From CAZCPB01 sp044223975 (GTDB taxonomy: Bacteria > Planctomycetota > Phycisphaerae > Phycisphaerales > UBA1924): a stretch of 64,000 nucleotides of DNA. A program made the position numbers and the translations under genes. Below, piece after piece: positions 53,443-61,097 of the stretch. The notes under the pieces were generated by a model, which worked only from the letters and a program-made list of their open reading frames with translations, was not told where the DNA came from and made no database searches. Positions within the stretch are counted from its first letter, which is position 1; every line of letters starts with the position of its first letter. The stretch lies in contig JBGALI010000001.1 of NCBI GenBank assembly GCA_044223975.1, positions 361,780 through 425,779 on the forward strand. Direction: 5' to 3'.

Positions 53443-54595
53443 GCAGCCCGCCGTCGATAATCGCCCTGGCGAGCGCATCGCCGGCCTTCGCATGGCAGAA
53501 GGGCGTCCAGTGCCAGTGCGAGCGGGTCCAGTAGAGCAGTTCCTTGCCGACGTAGGGGTCGAGCTCGGCCTTGGCCGGGACGAAGAGGATGCCCGGCCGG
53601 GTGGTGTCGAAATCCTGGAGGGGGAACATGTCAAGGAGGCGGCCGCTGCTGTCCTGGGCCAGCCACGGGATGCTGTGGATCAGGAGGGGGATGTTCCGGG
53701 CGCGGCAGTCGGCGTAGAGGCGTTCAAAGATCGCGGCGCAGAGTTTCTGCTGGGCGCGGACCTCGGGGTCGACTTCGGAGGAGGATTGCGGTGCGCTGGC
53801 AGAGGCGGCGACGCCGACGTTCTTCTGGTTCTGCTCGACGACGCGCTGCTTGACGATGACGTTCATTCGCTCCTTGATGAGCACGAAGGCGTTGGAGCGC
53901 TCGGAGAGGAGGCCGAGGAGCCAGTTGGAGTTGACGAAGTTGCCGAGGCGGCCGCCGGGGATGTAGTTGCCCTCGCCTCCGGCGAGCTTGCCGTCTTCGA
54001 GGCGAAAGAGGCCGGCGCGGATGTTGTCGACGAGGTCGTTGGGGAAGAACGAGACCATGACGATGTCGGGGTCGTACTTGAGGAGCTCCCGCTCGACGTA
54101 GAGGCACTCCTCGGCGTTGCTGTACCCCGAGACCCCGCAGTTCATGACCTCGACCTTGTACCCGGCTTTGTTCAGGTCGCGCTCCAGGACGGAGTTGAAG
54201 CAGTCCTCCATCGAGACCTCGTAGCCCATGGTGAACGAATCGCCGAGGGAGAGGATGCGTTTGACGCCCGGGGGCTTGGCGTAGGGGAAATCGCGAGGGG
54301 CGCGCATGCCCTGGGCGTTGATGTCGAAGTAGACCTCGACGTCGGCGGACTTGTGGCGGTAGTGCGCGTTGGGCTGGTTGTAGCGGAGGCCCCACGGGGC
54401 GCCGACGACGTGGCGTGGGAATTTGGGCTGCTCGCCGACGAAGACGAGGACGACGGCTTCGACAAGGAGCGCGGCGATGAACAGTCCGGCGCCAAGCAGG
54501 CCGAGTTTGAGCGCGAAGGAGGCGAGCTTGCCCCGCTTGCGGCGGGGCGGCGGGGCGGAGGTCGTGGCGGGTTGGGGTGCGGTTGATTCGGTCAT
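53429..54595 (-). CDS. SGNH/GDSL hydrolase-like membrane-anchored protein
   Basis: The 388-residue product has a cytoplasmic Pro-rich tail, one N-terminal membrane helix near residues 28-52 (LGLLGAGLFIAALLVEAVVLVFV) and an outer SGNH-type domain: block I LSLGDSFTMG with the Ser, NCGVSGYSNAEE, MVSFFPNDLVDN, and a C-terminal block WTRSHWHWTPFCHAKAG with His candidates. Such domains act as esterases or O-acetyl-modifying enzymes. TTGGAG precedes the ATG. Confidence 0.8.
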   Translation of the reverse strand: MTESTAPQPATTSAPPPRRKRGKLASFALKLGLLGAGLFIAALLVEAVVLVFVGEQPKFPRHVVGAPWGLRYNQPNAHYRHKSADVEVYFDINAQGMRAPRDFPYAKPPGVKRILSLGDSFTMGYEVSMEDCFNSVLERDLNKAGYKVEVMNCGVSGYSNAEECLYVERELLKYDPDIVMVSFFPNDLVDNIRAGLFRLEDGKLAGGEGNYIPGGRLGNFVNSNWLLGLLSERSNAFVLIKERMNVIVKQRVVEQNQKNVGVAASASAPQSSSEVDPEVRAQQKLCAAIFERLYADCRARNIPLLIHSIPWLAQDSSGRLLDMFPLQDFDTTRPGILFVPAKAELDPYVGKELLYWTRSHWHWTPFCHAKAGDALARAIIDGGLLKQP

Positions 54596-54695
54596 GGCGC
54601 GTCTCCAACGCGGCGCGCCGGGGGCGGTTGCCGCGGAGTGTAATTCGGCTCGCGGACGGGGCGGGCTTTCCCGAATGGAGGGTGAGGCCGGTGAT

Positions 54696-55268
54696 TCAGT
54701 CCCGCCGCGGAGGGAAGAGGCGGGATTCGATCGCTTCGACCCAGGCGTGGAGGATGAGCATGTGGAGCTCCTGGATGCGGTCGGAGCCCGTGCCGGGGAC
54801 GATGATCTCGTGATCGCAGGTGCCCTTCACCGCGCCGCCGTCTTTGCCCAGGAGCGCCACGGTGCGGAGGCCGACGGTCTTTGCCGCGGCGACGGCGCGG
54901 GTGATGTTGGGGGAGTTGCCGCTGGTCGAGAGGACGATGAGGGCATCGCCACGGCGGCCGAGAGCTTCGACCCAGCGCGAGAAGATTTGCTCGAAGCCGT
55001 AGTCGTTGGCGGTGCAGGTAATGTGGCCGACGTCGGAGCAAGCGATGGCGGCGAGCGGTCGGCGGTCGTTGCGGTAGCGGCCGGTGAGTTCTTCGGCAAA
55101 GTGGGCGGCGTCGCAGGAGGAGCCGCCGTTGCCGCAGATGAGGATCTTCCCACCGGCGCGGAGGCAGTCGGCGAGGGCGTCGCCCACGCGTTGCGCCTCG
55201 CGGCAGGCGTCATCGTCGGCGAGGAGTGCGTCGAGGGCATGGCGTGCTTGCAGGAATGCCGGCTTCAT
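54696..55268 (-). CDS. gmhA: D-sedoheptulose 7-phosphate isomerase (SIS domain)
   Basis: The 190-residue product is a GmhA-like SIS protein: ILICGNGGSSCDAAHFAEELTGRY, GHITCTANDYGFEQIFSRWVEAL, LIVLSTSGNSPNITRAV, and the metal-site region RIQELHMLILHAWVEAIE. GmhA makes heptose 7-phosphate for ADP-heptose and lipopolysaccharide core. No other heptose genes are adjacent. A TATCCT lies eight bases before the ATG and there is no ribosome site. It lies 100 bases after the SGNH gene on the minus strand. Confidence 0.9.
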   Translation of the reverse strand: MKPAFLQARHALDALLADDDACREAQRVGDALADCLRAGGKILICGNGGSSCDAAHFAEELTGRYRNDRRPLAAIACSDVGHITCTANDYGFEQIFSRWVEALGRRGDALIVLSTSGNSPNITRAVAAAKTVGLRTVALLGKDGGAVKGTCDHEIIVPGTGSDRIQELHMLILHAWVEAIESRLFPPRRD

Positions 55269-55435
55269 GCGGGGTGAGGATACGGCGGGGCGGGCGGGGT
55301 TGCCGGAAAGCGTGGCGGAACGGGGCGTGCAAGGGGCCGGACGTCCTCTTCCGTGCTATCCTTTCCGCCCCTTTCCCTCCCGGCACCCGTCGGCGTCGGT
55401 GCGTTGTCGGGGGCGGTTCGCAGCACGGAGATCAC

Positions 55436-55906
55436 ATGGAAACCACCCTCATCATTCTGAAGCCCGACGCGGTGCAGCGCGGCCTCATGGGACGCATCAT
55501 CACCCGTTTCGAAGAGAAGGGCCTGCAGGTCGTCGGCTGCAAGATGATGCGGATCAGCTCGCAGTTGGCCGAGACGCACTACGAGTCGCACAAGGGCAAG
55601 CCCTTCTACGACGGGCTGGTGATGTTCATGACCAGCTCGCCCGTCCTCGTGCTGGCCCTGCGCGGCAACGCGGCGATCACGATCGCCCGCGGCATGATGG
55701 GCGCGACGTTCGGCAGCAAGGCCAACCCCGGCACCATCCGCGGCGACTTCGGCGTCAGCAACAGCTTCAACCTCATTCACGGGTCGGACAGCCCCGAGGC
55801 GGCGGCGCGCGAGCTGAAGCTCTTCTTCAAGCCCGATGAGGTCCTGAACTGGACGCGGGCCTCGGAGACGTGGGTCTACGACCTGTCCAACGGCAAGGCC
55901 GAGTAA
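55436..55906 (+). CDS. ndk: Nucleoside diphosphate kinase
   Basis: The 156-residue product is a standard Ndk: TLIILKPDAVQRGLMGRII, FYDGLVMFMTSSPVLVLAL, MGATFGSKANPGTIRGDFG and the active-site His in NLIHGSDS. It balances NTP pools by phosphate transfer. ATG 55436 has ACGGAG five bases upstream. It is divergent from gmhA and convergent with csrA. Confidence 0.97.
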   Translation: METTLIILKPDAVQRGLMGRIITRFEEKGLQVVGCKMMRISSQLAETHYESHKGKPFYDGLVMFMTSSPVLVLALRGNAAITIARGMMGATFGSKANPGTIRGDFGVSNSFNLIHGSDSPEAAARELKLFFKPDEVLNWTRASETWVYDLSNGKAE

Positions 55907-55943
55907 CCCGCCGGCGTTGCTGGCCGTCCACGTACCGAAGTAA

Positions 55944-55996
55944 GCAAGCAACCGCGTCGCGGTGGCGGCAAGGCCACCCGGGCGCGGTGCGCTTGC
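55944..55996. other. Long interrupted stem-loop between ndk and csrA
   Basis: Three paired segments nest around one loop: GCAAGC/GCTTGC, ACCGCG/CGCGGT and GGTGGC/GCCACC, with a symmetric 4x4 internal loop and a six-base loop at the tip. There is no T-run, so a simple terminator is unlikely on either strand. Confidence 0.6.
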
Positions 55997-56019
55997 GTGG
56001 CAACCTATGCTGCGTGCGG

Positions 56020-56238
56020 TTACTGTGCCGCGGCGGGCTTGATCGTCCCGGCGACTTCCGGTTCCTGGCTGACGATCTGGTCGGCGATCTCGCGCCGATG
56101 GATCTCAACCGAACGCGGGAAATCGAAGGCGACGCGAACGCGATCGCCCTTGACCGATGCGATCCGTACCACGCCGATCGGATTCCGCGGGTCGCCGATC
56201 ACGACCTCTTCTCCCTCACGCCTCGTAATGACAAGCAT
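56020..56238 (-). CDS. csrA: Carbon storage regulator CsrA
   Basis: The 72-residue product is a complete CsrA: MLVITRREGEEVVIGD, IGVVRIASVKGDRVRVAFDFP, and VEIHRREIADQI. It binds GGA-containing hairpins in mRNA leaders as a dimer. An AAGGAG site lies seven bases before the ATG. A TATGAT (56371-56366, minus strand) upstream may be its -10 box. No fliW, its protein antagonist in many bacteria, is nearby. Confidence 0.96.
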   Translation of the reverse strand: MLVITRREGEEVVIGDPRNPIGVVRIASVKGDRVRVAFDFPRSVEIHRREIADQIVSQEPEVAGTIKPAAAQ

Positions 56239-56442
56239 CGCGCGACTCCTTGCCGACCCTCCCCGGGCCGGCGTCCGTGCGCTGTACCACCGGTTCCACC
56301 ACCAAGGGTTTTATACCAGAGGTCAGGGGGCGGGTGAAGCGCCGCGCGGGGGGTTTGCGGATCCGATCATAAACCGAACATTATCGGCGGGGATCCGGTC
56401 GCCGCGCGGTGCGAATGCGGCGGCGGTGAACAGGGCCTGAAT

Positions 56443-57192
56443 TCAAGGCAAAAACGAGTATTCAGGAGTCTCGTTCACGATGCCCTTGGGGATCGGGGCG
56501 CGCGTCAGGACGTGGTGATCAAGAAAGAGCATGTTGGCGAATTCGCGGTTTGGCTCAAACCAGTACATGCGGCGATCGCCGTCTTGTTGGAATGTGTACA
56601 CGGTGTGGGTAGCCAGGACCCAGGTGCGGCTGGGAGTGCGCACAAATGGCATGCGCCCGCCGCCGAGAGGGACCAGCGTGGCCTTGTCTTCGCCCTCGAG
56701 GGTGTGGTCGTTGAGGGTGTAACTGGCGCCGACGAGGTCGTACATCGAATCGGAGCGGTCAAAGGGCGGGAAGGGGACTCCGGTCTGCTGCGCGCCCTTG
56801 TCGATCGGCGAGCGATACTGCGGCAATTCGAACGTGCCCTTCTCGGCATCGGCGGGGACCGACTGGTCGACCGTGTAGCGGTTGAGGGGGCGGCGCTCGG
56901 CGCCGATGGCGTTGATGCCGTAGAAGGGGAGCCGGCCCTTCTTGCCGCCGAAGAGAGCGCCGATGACGGATTCTCCGCCCCCGGGCAGCGGGCCCTTGGC
57001 CTGGGGCAGGGTGTTGTCGTATTCGTTGAGGTAGAGCGCGAGGCCCACGCCGAGCTGGTGCAGGCGCGAGCCGCACACGGTGATCCGGGCCCGGGCACGG
57101 GCGGCTCCGAGCGCGGGGAGCAGCAAGCCGATCAGCAGCGCGATCACCGCGATGACCACGAGCAGCTCGATGAGCGTGAAGGCGCGGCGCAC
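56443..57192 (-). CDS. Prepilin-type N-terminal cleavage/methylation domain protein
   Basis: The 249-residue product starts with MRRAFTLIELLVVIAVIALL, a prepilin peptidase site with the following hydrophobic helix. The mature part has CGSRLHQLGVGLALYLNEYD, typical of planctomycete pseudopilins, but it ends in FLDHHVLTRAPIPKG rather than the common H-x(9-10)-DG motif. The GTG start has no ribosome site and a TACTCT five bases upstream. Confidence 0.85.
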   Translation of the reverse strand: MRRAFTLIELLVVIAVIALLIGLLLPALGAARARARITVCGSRLHQLGVGLALYLNEYDNTLPQAKGPLPGGGESVIGALFGGKKGRLPFYGINAIGAERRPLNRYTVDQSVPADAEKGTFELPQYRSPIDKGAQQTGVPFPPFDRSDSMYDLVGASYTLNDHTLEGEDKATLVPLGGGRMPFVRTPSRTWVLATHTVYTFQQDGDRRMYWFEPNREFANMLFLDHHVLTRAPIPKGIVNETPEYSFLP

Positions 57193-57273
57193 GCGGCAGA
57201 GTAGCGCGGACCTTGGGGGGAAGCCCCGGCCCCGGCGGCGGCGCGGGAGCGCGGTCGAGCGCTCGGTGCCGGC

Positions 57274-57900
57274 TTACGACCCCACCGGCTTGGAGTCGCG
57301 GAAGTGCTCGTTCTGGATCGGCACCAGCGCGGTCAGGATCTGGTTGAGCACCGCGGCAGGGGAGCCCATCGCGTCGGCCTCGGTCTGGAGCGAGCGGTCG
57401 TAGTACGCCAGCACGGGGTACGTCTGCTCCTCGTAGACCTCAAAGCGGCGGCGGATGACGTCGACCTTGGCATCGTCGGGGCGGTTCTGCTTGAGGGCCC
57501 GCTTGCGCATGCGCTCAAACAGAGCGTCCCGATCCTTGCACACCAGGTGCACGATCTTGCGGACGTTGACGTACTTGTACAGCAGCTTGGCCTGGTTCAC
57601 CGACCGCGGCAGGCCGTCCAGCACCAGCAGGTCGGCGTGGGGCTTGAAGAGTCCCAGGATCGATGTGGCGTAGATCGTCTGGTGCCAGATGCGCAGCGTG
57701 ACATCGTCGGGCACCAGCTCGCCGCGGGAGGAGTACTCAAAGAACAGCTTGCCGACTTCCGAGGAGGAGTCGAGGTTGCGGAAGATGTCGCCCGTGGACG
57801 AGTGGTAGAACCCGGGGATCTTGGCGAGGATCTGGCCCTGAGTTCCCTTGCCGACGCCGGGGGGCCCGAAGAGCAGGATGGTGTCGTAGCGGTCGGCCAT
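57274..57900 (-). CDS. adk: Adenylate kinase, second of a tandem pair
   Basis: The 208-residue product has P-loop GPPGVGKGTQ, the AMP-binding region DIFRNLDSSSEVGKLFFEYSSRG, LDGLPRSVNQAKLL and the Arg-rich lid area RPDDAKVDVIRRRFEVYEEQT. The lid is short and has no Cys4 zinc site. It is about half identical by eye to the product of the gene upstream. GGAG six bases before the ATG supports the start. The pair probably shares a transcript (93 bases apart). Confidence 0.9.
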   Translation of the reverse strand: MADRYDTILLFGPPGVGKGTQGQILAKIPGFYHSSTGDIFRNLDSSSEVGKLFFEYSSRGELVPDDVTLRIWHQTIYATSILGLFKPHADLLVLDGLPRSVNQAKLLYKYVNVRKIVHLVCKDRDALFERMRKRALKQNRPDDAKVDVIRRRFEVYEEQTYPVLAYYDRSLQTEADAMGSPAAVLNQILTALVPIQNEHFRDSKPVGS

Positions 57901-57993
57901 GGGTGTCTCCGAAGCGGGGCCTCAGGCCCGCAGGGGAGAAAGATACCCGACCGGCCGCGGGGGCGGCGTGGGATTCACGGGCCGCGGCGTATC

Positions 57994-58653
57994 TCAGCCG
58001 CCGGCGTGGACCCGGGCGTCGTTGACGGCCTTCTCGCCGGTGATGGGGTTGGTGAAGTGGGCCTCCTGGATGGGCACCACGCACTTGAGAATGTGCTCGA
58101 GCACCCGCGCCGGGGACCCCGTGGCCGCGACCTCGCGGATGAGGCTCGCGGGGTAGTACTGCAGGACCGGCGAGGTCTCCTGCTCATAGACCTGCCAGCG
58201 CTTGCGGATCACGTCTTCCTTGGCGTCGTCGATGCGGTTTTCCTTCAGGGCCCGCCGACGCAGCCGCTGGATCATCTCTTCCTTGTCGGGGCAGACCAGG
58301 TGGATGATCTGGAGCACGTTGATGTGCTTCTCCAGCAGCTTGGCCTGGTTCACGTTCCGCGGGATGCCGTCGAGCACCAGCAGGTCGGCGTTGGGCTTGT
58401 AATCGCTCAGCACCGTGCGGGCGTGCATGTTCTCGTGCCACATGCGGATGGTCGCATCGTCGGGGACGAGCAGGCCCTTGCTCGAGTACTGCACGAAAAT
58501 CCGCCCCAGCTCCGAGCTCATGTCGAGCGTGCGGAAGACCTCCCCGCAGGAGAGGTGGTAGAACCCGGGGATCGAGCCCAGGATCTTGCCCTGCGTGCCC
58601 TTGCCCGAGCCGGGGGCTCCGAAGAGGAGGATGGCTTGATAGCGCTGCGGCAT
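57994..58653 (-). CDS. adk: Adenylate kinase, first of a tandem pair
   Basis: ATG 58653 has GGGAG seven bases upstream and gives 219 residues. P-loop GAPGSGKGTQ, EVFRTLDMSSELGRIFVQYSSKG, LDGIPRNVNQAKLL and the lid RIDDAKEDVIRKRWQVYEQET are all intact, so both paralogues look catalytically competent. The differences cluster in the AMP-side residues (SCGEVF against STGDIF) and the C-terminal tail, which might reflect different nucleotide preference. Confidence 0.9.
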   Translation of the reverse strand: MPQRYQAILLFGAPGSGKGTQGKILGSIPGFYHLSCGEVFRTLDMSSELGRIFVQYSSKGLLVPDDATIRMWHENMHARTVLSDYKPNADLLVLDGIPRNVNQAKLLEKHINVLQIIHLVCPDKEEMIQRLRRRALKENRIDDAKEDVIRKRWQVYEQETSPVLQYYPASLIREVAATGSPARVLEHILKCVVPIQEAHFTNPITGEKAVNDARVHAGG

Positions 58654-58736
58654 GGCGGAACTCCCTCGCGAAAAGGAATATATCACCGGCGGGGAGCGGA
58701 CGGGCGCAGGGCGTGAGCGGGCCGGCCCGGGGAAGA

Positions 58737-58836
58737 GTGGGGAGGTGAGGAGGTGGGGAGGTGAACAGGTGAGAAGAAGAGCACGGCCCGGCGCGTCCCC
58801 TCACCTTTTTTCCTCCTCACCTGCTCACCTCTTCTT
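58737..58836. repeat. Inverted pair of octamer arrays
   Basis: Left arm: GTGGGGAG, GTGAGGAG, GTGGGGAG, GTGAACAG, GTGAGAAG. Right arm: CCCCTCAC, CTTTTTTC, CTCCTCAC, CTGCTCAC, CTCTTCTT. The arms can pair imperfectly around a spacer of about 20 bases. Confidence 0.65.
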
Positions 58837-58951
58837 CCGCCTCTACGCCGCCGCGGTGAACCGTGTCCCCCCGCGGGGGTGAGACGGTGATACGGTGAGA
58901 CCCGCCAGGGCGGGGTGGAGATGGTGATACGGAGCGGCGGGGGGCCGCTGG

Positions 58952-58957
58952 TACCAT
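58952..58957 (+). promoter_or_regulatory. -10-like hexamer, leaderless-type, for the gene at 58964
   Basis: TACCAT lies six bases before the GTG. Confidence 0.45.
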
Positions 58958-58963
58958 GATCCC

Positions 58964-59061
58964 GTGAGCGAGCGCGGCTGCATCAAGTGCGGGTACAACC
59001 TCGCGGGGCTGCCCGCGGCGGGGACGGTGGTGTCATGCCCGGAGTGCGGGCAGGCGAACGA
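58964..59061 (+). repeat. Direct repeat copy 1 (ribbon-coding cassette)
   Basis: About 98 bases from the GTG through the CPECG codons, nearly identical to 59531-59628 and 60056-60153. Confidence 0.8.
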
Positions 59062-59407
59062 TCTAGCGGTCCCGTTGCCGCGCCGGATACGCAGCTTCGA
59101 GCCGATCCTCTGCGGACTGATTCCTGTGGCGCTGTTTGTGCTGTGCTTGACCTTCGGCAAGCTGTTCGGCGTTTGGAACAAGACTGCCGTGATGTTCCTT
59201 TTGCTCGCGGCCGTATTCAGCGGAGGGATTGCCGCCGGAGCCCTGACGTACCAGATGTTGGTGCGCCGGCCCGCGATGTGTCGAGCACCGTGCCCGTTCT
59301 GGACGAAGATCGCTCTCACAGCGTGTGCCGGGGCCGTCTCCGGGGTCGTAAATGCGGGGAGCTTTCTCGCGATGCAGGCTGCGATTAAGTGGGTCCTTTG
59401 GCAGTGA
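58964..59407 (+). CDS. Zinc-ribbon membrane protein, copy 1 of a tandem triplet
   Basis: The 147-residue product has a ribbon at residues 6-28 (CIKCGYNLAGL, then CPECG) followed by three or four membrane helices (ILCGLIPVALFVLCLTF, AVMFLLLAAVFSGGIAAGAL, IALTACAGAVSGVVNAGSF). The ribbon coding segment is nearly identical in the two following genes, while the membrane part is much diverged. No enzymatic motif. The family looks like the N-terminal-ribbon counterpart of the minus-strand triplet at 62428-63879. Confidence 0.72.
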   Translation: MSERGCIKCGYNLAGLPAAGTVVSCPECGQANDLAVPLPRRIRSFEPILCGLIPVALFVLCLTFGKLFGVWNKTAVMFLLLAAVFSGGIAAGALTYQMLVRRPAMCRAPCPFWTKIALTACAGAVSGVVNAGSFLAMQAAIKWVLWQ

Positions 59408-59439
59408 CCAGCGGCCCCGCCCGTTCCCGTCTCTCTCTT

Positions 59440-59471
59440 CTCCGTGCCTCTGTGCCTCTGTGGTGAACGCC
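59440..59471. repeat. Octamer array (CTCCGTGC, CTCTGTGC, CTCTGTGG) with gene-end remnant
   Basis: Three octamers plus TGAACGCC are followed at 59472-59500 by a sequence that, on the minus strand, matches the last codons (GKW-x-RAAA-stop) of the gene at 60565. The block looks like a duplicated 3' end without the rest of the gene. Confidence 0.65.
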
Positions 59472-59504
59472 TTTACGCCGCCGCCCTGACCCACTTTCCA
59501 CATG

Positions 59505-59628
59505 AGCGCGTCCCGGGGTAGCATCATCCCGTGAGCGAGCGCGGCTGCATCCAGTGCGGGTACAACCTCGCGGGGCTGCCCGCGGCGGGGACCGTGGTGA
59601 CGTGCCCGGAGTGCGGGCAGCAGACCGA
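59505..59628 (+). repeat. Direct repeat copy 2 (promoter plus ribbon-coding cassette)
   Basis: This copy includes the shared upstream block AGCGCGTCCCGGGGTAGCAT also found at 60030, so the duplicated unit covered promoter and ribbon. Confidence 0.8.
59519..59524 (+). promoter_or_regulatory. -10-like hexamer, leaderless-type, for the gene at 59531
   Basis: TAGCAT, six bases before the GTG. Confidence 0.5.
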
Positions 59629-59962
59629 TCTCTCTGTCCCGCCCCCGCGCCGCACGGTGTGGGCTGGGCCGGCCCTTTGGGGGATGGTGCCGGGCGGAGC
59701 GTGCGTGAGCGCCGCCTTCGTGGTTGGAAAACTCGCCCCTTCAAGCACTCAGCTCACCGCATGGCTCCTCATCGCGGGCCCGTGCGTGGGAGCGATCAGC
59801 GCCGGGGTTCTGATGTACAGGGCGATTCTGCGTGAGCGCGAGAGGGGGCTGCCGATGCGCCCGCTCCGGGCACGCGTGGGCGCATCAGTCCGGGCAGCGT
59901 TCTTCAGTCTGGCGCTGTACGCGTGGATCCTGCTCTTTTTGGTGTACGCTCTCCGCCGGTAG
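59531..59962 (+). CDS. Zinc-ribbon membrane protein, copy 2 of a tandem triplet
   Basis: The 143-residue product has the ribbon (CIQCGYNLAGL...CPECG) and then hydrophobic segments (ALWGMVPGGACVSAAFVVG, AWLLIAGPCVGAISAGVLMY, AAFFSLALYAWILLFLVYAL). The membrane part resembles copy 1 and copy 3 only in helix spacing. The spacing between copies (123 and 93 bases) leaves room for separate promoters. Confidence 0.72.
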   Translation: MSERGCIQCGYNLAGLPAAGTVVTCPECGQQTDLSVPPPRRTVWAGPALWGMVPGGACVSAAFVVGKLAPSSTQLTAWLLIAGPCVGAISAGVLMYRAILRERERGLPMRPLRARVGASVRAAFFSLALYAWILLFLVYALRR

Positions 59963-60029
59963 CCGGAGCCCGGGCGCTCTGCCGCCCCTCGGGGGCGTTA
60001 GCCCGCCGCCCCGGACCTTTCCCCCCGCC

Positions 60030-60153
60030 AGCGCGTCCCGGGGTAGCATCTTCTTGTGAGCGAGCGCGGCTGCATCAAGTGCGGGTACAACCTCGCGGGG
60101 CTGCCCGCGGCGGGGACGGTGGTGACGTGCCCGGAGTGTGGACAGGCGAACGA
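60030..60153 (+). repeat. Direct repeat copy 3 (promoter plus ribbon-coding cassette)
   Basis: Nearly identical to 59505-59628 except for the six bases before the GTG and a few substitutions in the ribbon codons. Confidence 0.8.
60044..60049 (+). promoter_or_regulatory. -10-like hexamer, leaderless-type, for the gene at 60056
   Basis: TAGCAT, six bases before the GTG; the six spacer bases differ from copy 2 but their number is kept. Confidence 0.5.
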
Positions 60154-60499
60154 CCTGGCGATCTCGCGACCGGCCCGCGTGAACGTGTTCGCGCCGTTCC
60201 TCTGGGCCATGATTCCGTGGGCCCTGTGCGTTGTATGTATGCACTTCGACTTCGGGCAGGGCGGAAGCTCCAAACGTACCAAGGCGTTCCTTGCGGCGAC
60301 AGCCCTGATCAGCGGGGCGATCACCGCGGGGATCCTGACGTATACGAAGACCGGGCGTGAGCCGGAGAGGGGTCGGCCACCACGCACGCTCTGGGCGCGG
60401 CTGGCGCTGTCGGTGTGCGCCGTGGTCGCGTCCGTAGTCGTCAACGCGCTCCTCATGTTCGTGATACTTGCGGTGGAGGTTAACCTCGTGCCCGTCTGA
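60056..60499 (+). CDS. Zinc-ribbon membrane protein, copy 3 of a tandem triplet
   Basis: The 147-residue product has the ribbon (CIKCGYNLAGL...CPECG) and three membrane segments (FLWAMIPWALCVVCMHFDFG, AFLAATALISGAITAGILTY, LALSVCAVVASVVVNALLMFVILAV). Of the three copies its ribbon is closest to copy 1. It converges with the hypothetical gene at 60565. Confidence 0.72.
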   Translation: MSERGCIKCGYNLAGLPAAGTVVTCPECGQANDLAISRPARVNVFAPFLWAMIPWALCVVCMHFDFGQGGSSKRTKAFLAATALISGAITAGILTYTKTGREPERGRPPRTLWARLALSVCAVVASVVVNALLMFVILAVEVNLVPV

Positions 60500-60531
60500 C
60501 GCCGACCCACGCCCCTTCCCCGCGCTCTCTT

Positions 60532-60563
60532 CTCCGTGCCTCGGTGCCTCTGTGGTGAGCGCC
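60532..60563. repeat. Octamer array (CTCCGTGC, CTCGGTGC, CTCTGTGG)
   Basis: This array ends two bases before the stop codon of the gene at 60565-60957 and matches 59440-59471 almost base for base. Confidence 0.65.
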
Positions 60564-60564
60564 C

Positions 60565-60957
60565 TTACGCCGCCGCCCTGAACCACTTCCCCCCGCTCAC
60601 GCAAAAGCCGCCCTGGAAGTTCTGCACCTGCGTGTCCTGGTACGGGGCTTCGACGAACGCGACCGTGCCCAGGAGCGCGCCCGCAAAGTCCATGGTGAAC
60701 TGCGTGGTGCTCACGACCGTCACGCTCACGGGGTAGGTCCGGGCCCCGCTGACGACGTCGATCACGGCCCAGTTGGGCGAGCGGATCACGCACGGCTGCG
60801 CCAGCGTGATGGTCAGCCGCGAGTGCCCGCTCACGGCCGAGATCGCGGCCGTGTAGTCGGTGACCGGCCGCGGGTCGGGGAGGCCCAGGGCCGCGGGTGA
60901 AAGGTGCTGTCGGCGCTCTCTCTTCGATGTTGATGTGGTGCGCGTGAGGACGGCCAT
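60565..60957 (-). CDS. Hypothetical protein
   Basis: ATG 60957 has CGGAGAA four bases upstream and gives 130 residues. The N-terminus is basic (TRTTSTSKRERRQHLSPAAL); the rest is Thr/Val-rich and probably beta-structured (RLTITLAQPCVIRSPNWAVI, TYPVSVTVVSTTQFTMDFAG) and ends GGKWFRAAA. There is no signal peptide. No family was recognised. A remnant of its 3' end occurs at 59472-59500. Confidence 0.6.
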   Translation of the reverse strand: MAVLTRTTSTSKRERRQHLSPAALGLPDPRPVTDYTAAISAVSGHSRLTITLAQPCVIRSPNWAVIDVVSGARTYPVSVTVVSTTQFTMDFAGALLGTVAFVEAPYQDTQVQNFQGGFCVSGGKWFRAAA

Positions 60958-60975
60958 GGAGTTCTCCGCGGCGAA

Positions 60976-61049
60976 GTGACGGAGTGACGAAGTGACGGAG
61001 TGACACAGGGGGGGAGAGTGACTGAGTGACGAAGTGACCAAGTGACGGA
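60976..61049. repeat. Octamer array, forward arm (two blocks of four GTGAC-NNN units)
   Basis: Blocks 60976-61007 (GTGACGGA, GTGACGAA, GTGACGGA, GTGACACA) and 61018-61049 (GTGACTGA, GTGACGAA, GTGACCAA, GTGACGGA) are separated by ten bases. Together they can pair with the reverse arm at 61098-61171. Confidence 0.75.
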
Positions 61050-61097
61050 GCGGGGGAACAGGATCACCCAGAACGCCCGCCGTCCTCTTCTTCGTGC

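Larger units (their letters stand above)
58654..58963. other. Intergenic region with octamer arrays, no gene seen
   Basis: These 310 bases hold a five-unit array of GTGNNNAG octamers (58737-58776), a reverse-orientation array (58797-58836), and three further octamers GTGAGACG/GTGATACG/GTGAGACC (58879-58902). They end at the start of the first zinc-ribbon gene. No coding frame is convincing. Confidence 0.6.

Noticed and set aside
55907..56019. Rho-independent terminator for ndk or csrA
   Set aside because: The stem-loop is strong, but there is no T-run on either strand, so it is listed as a structure of unknown role.
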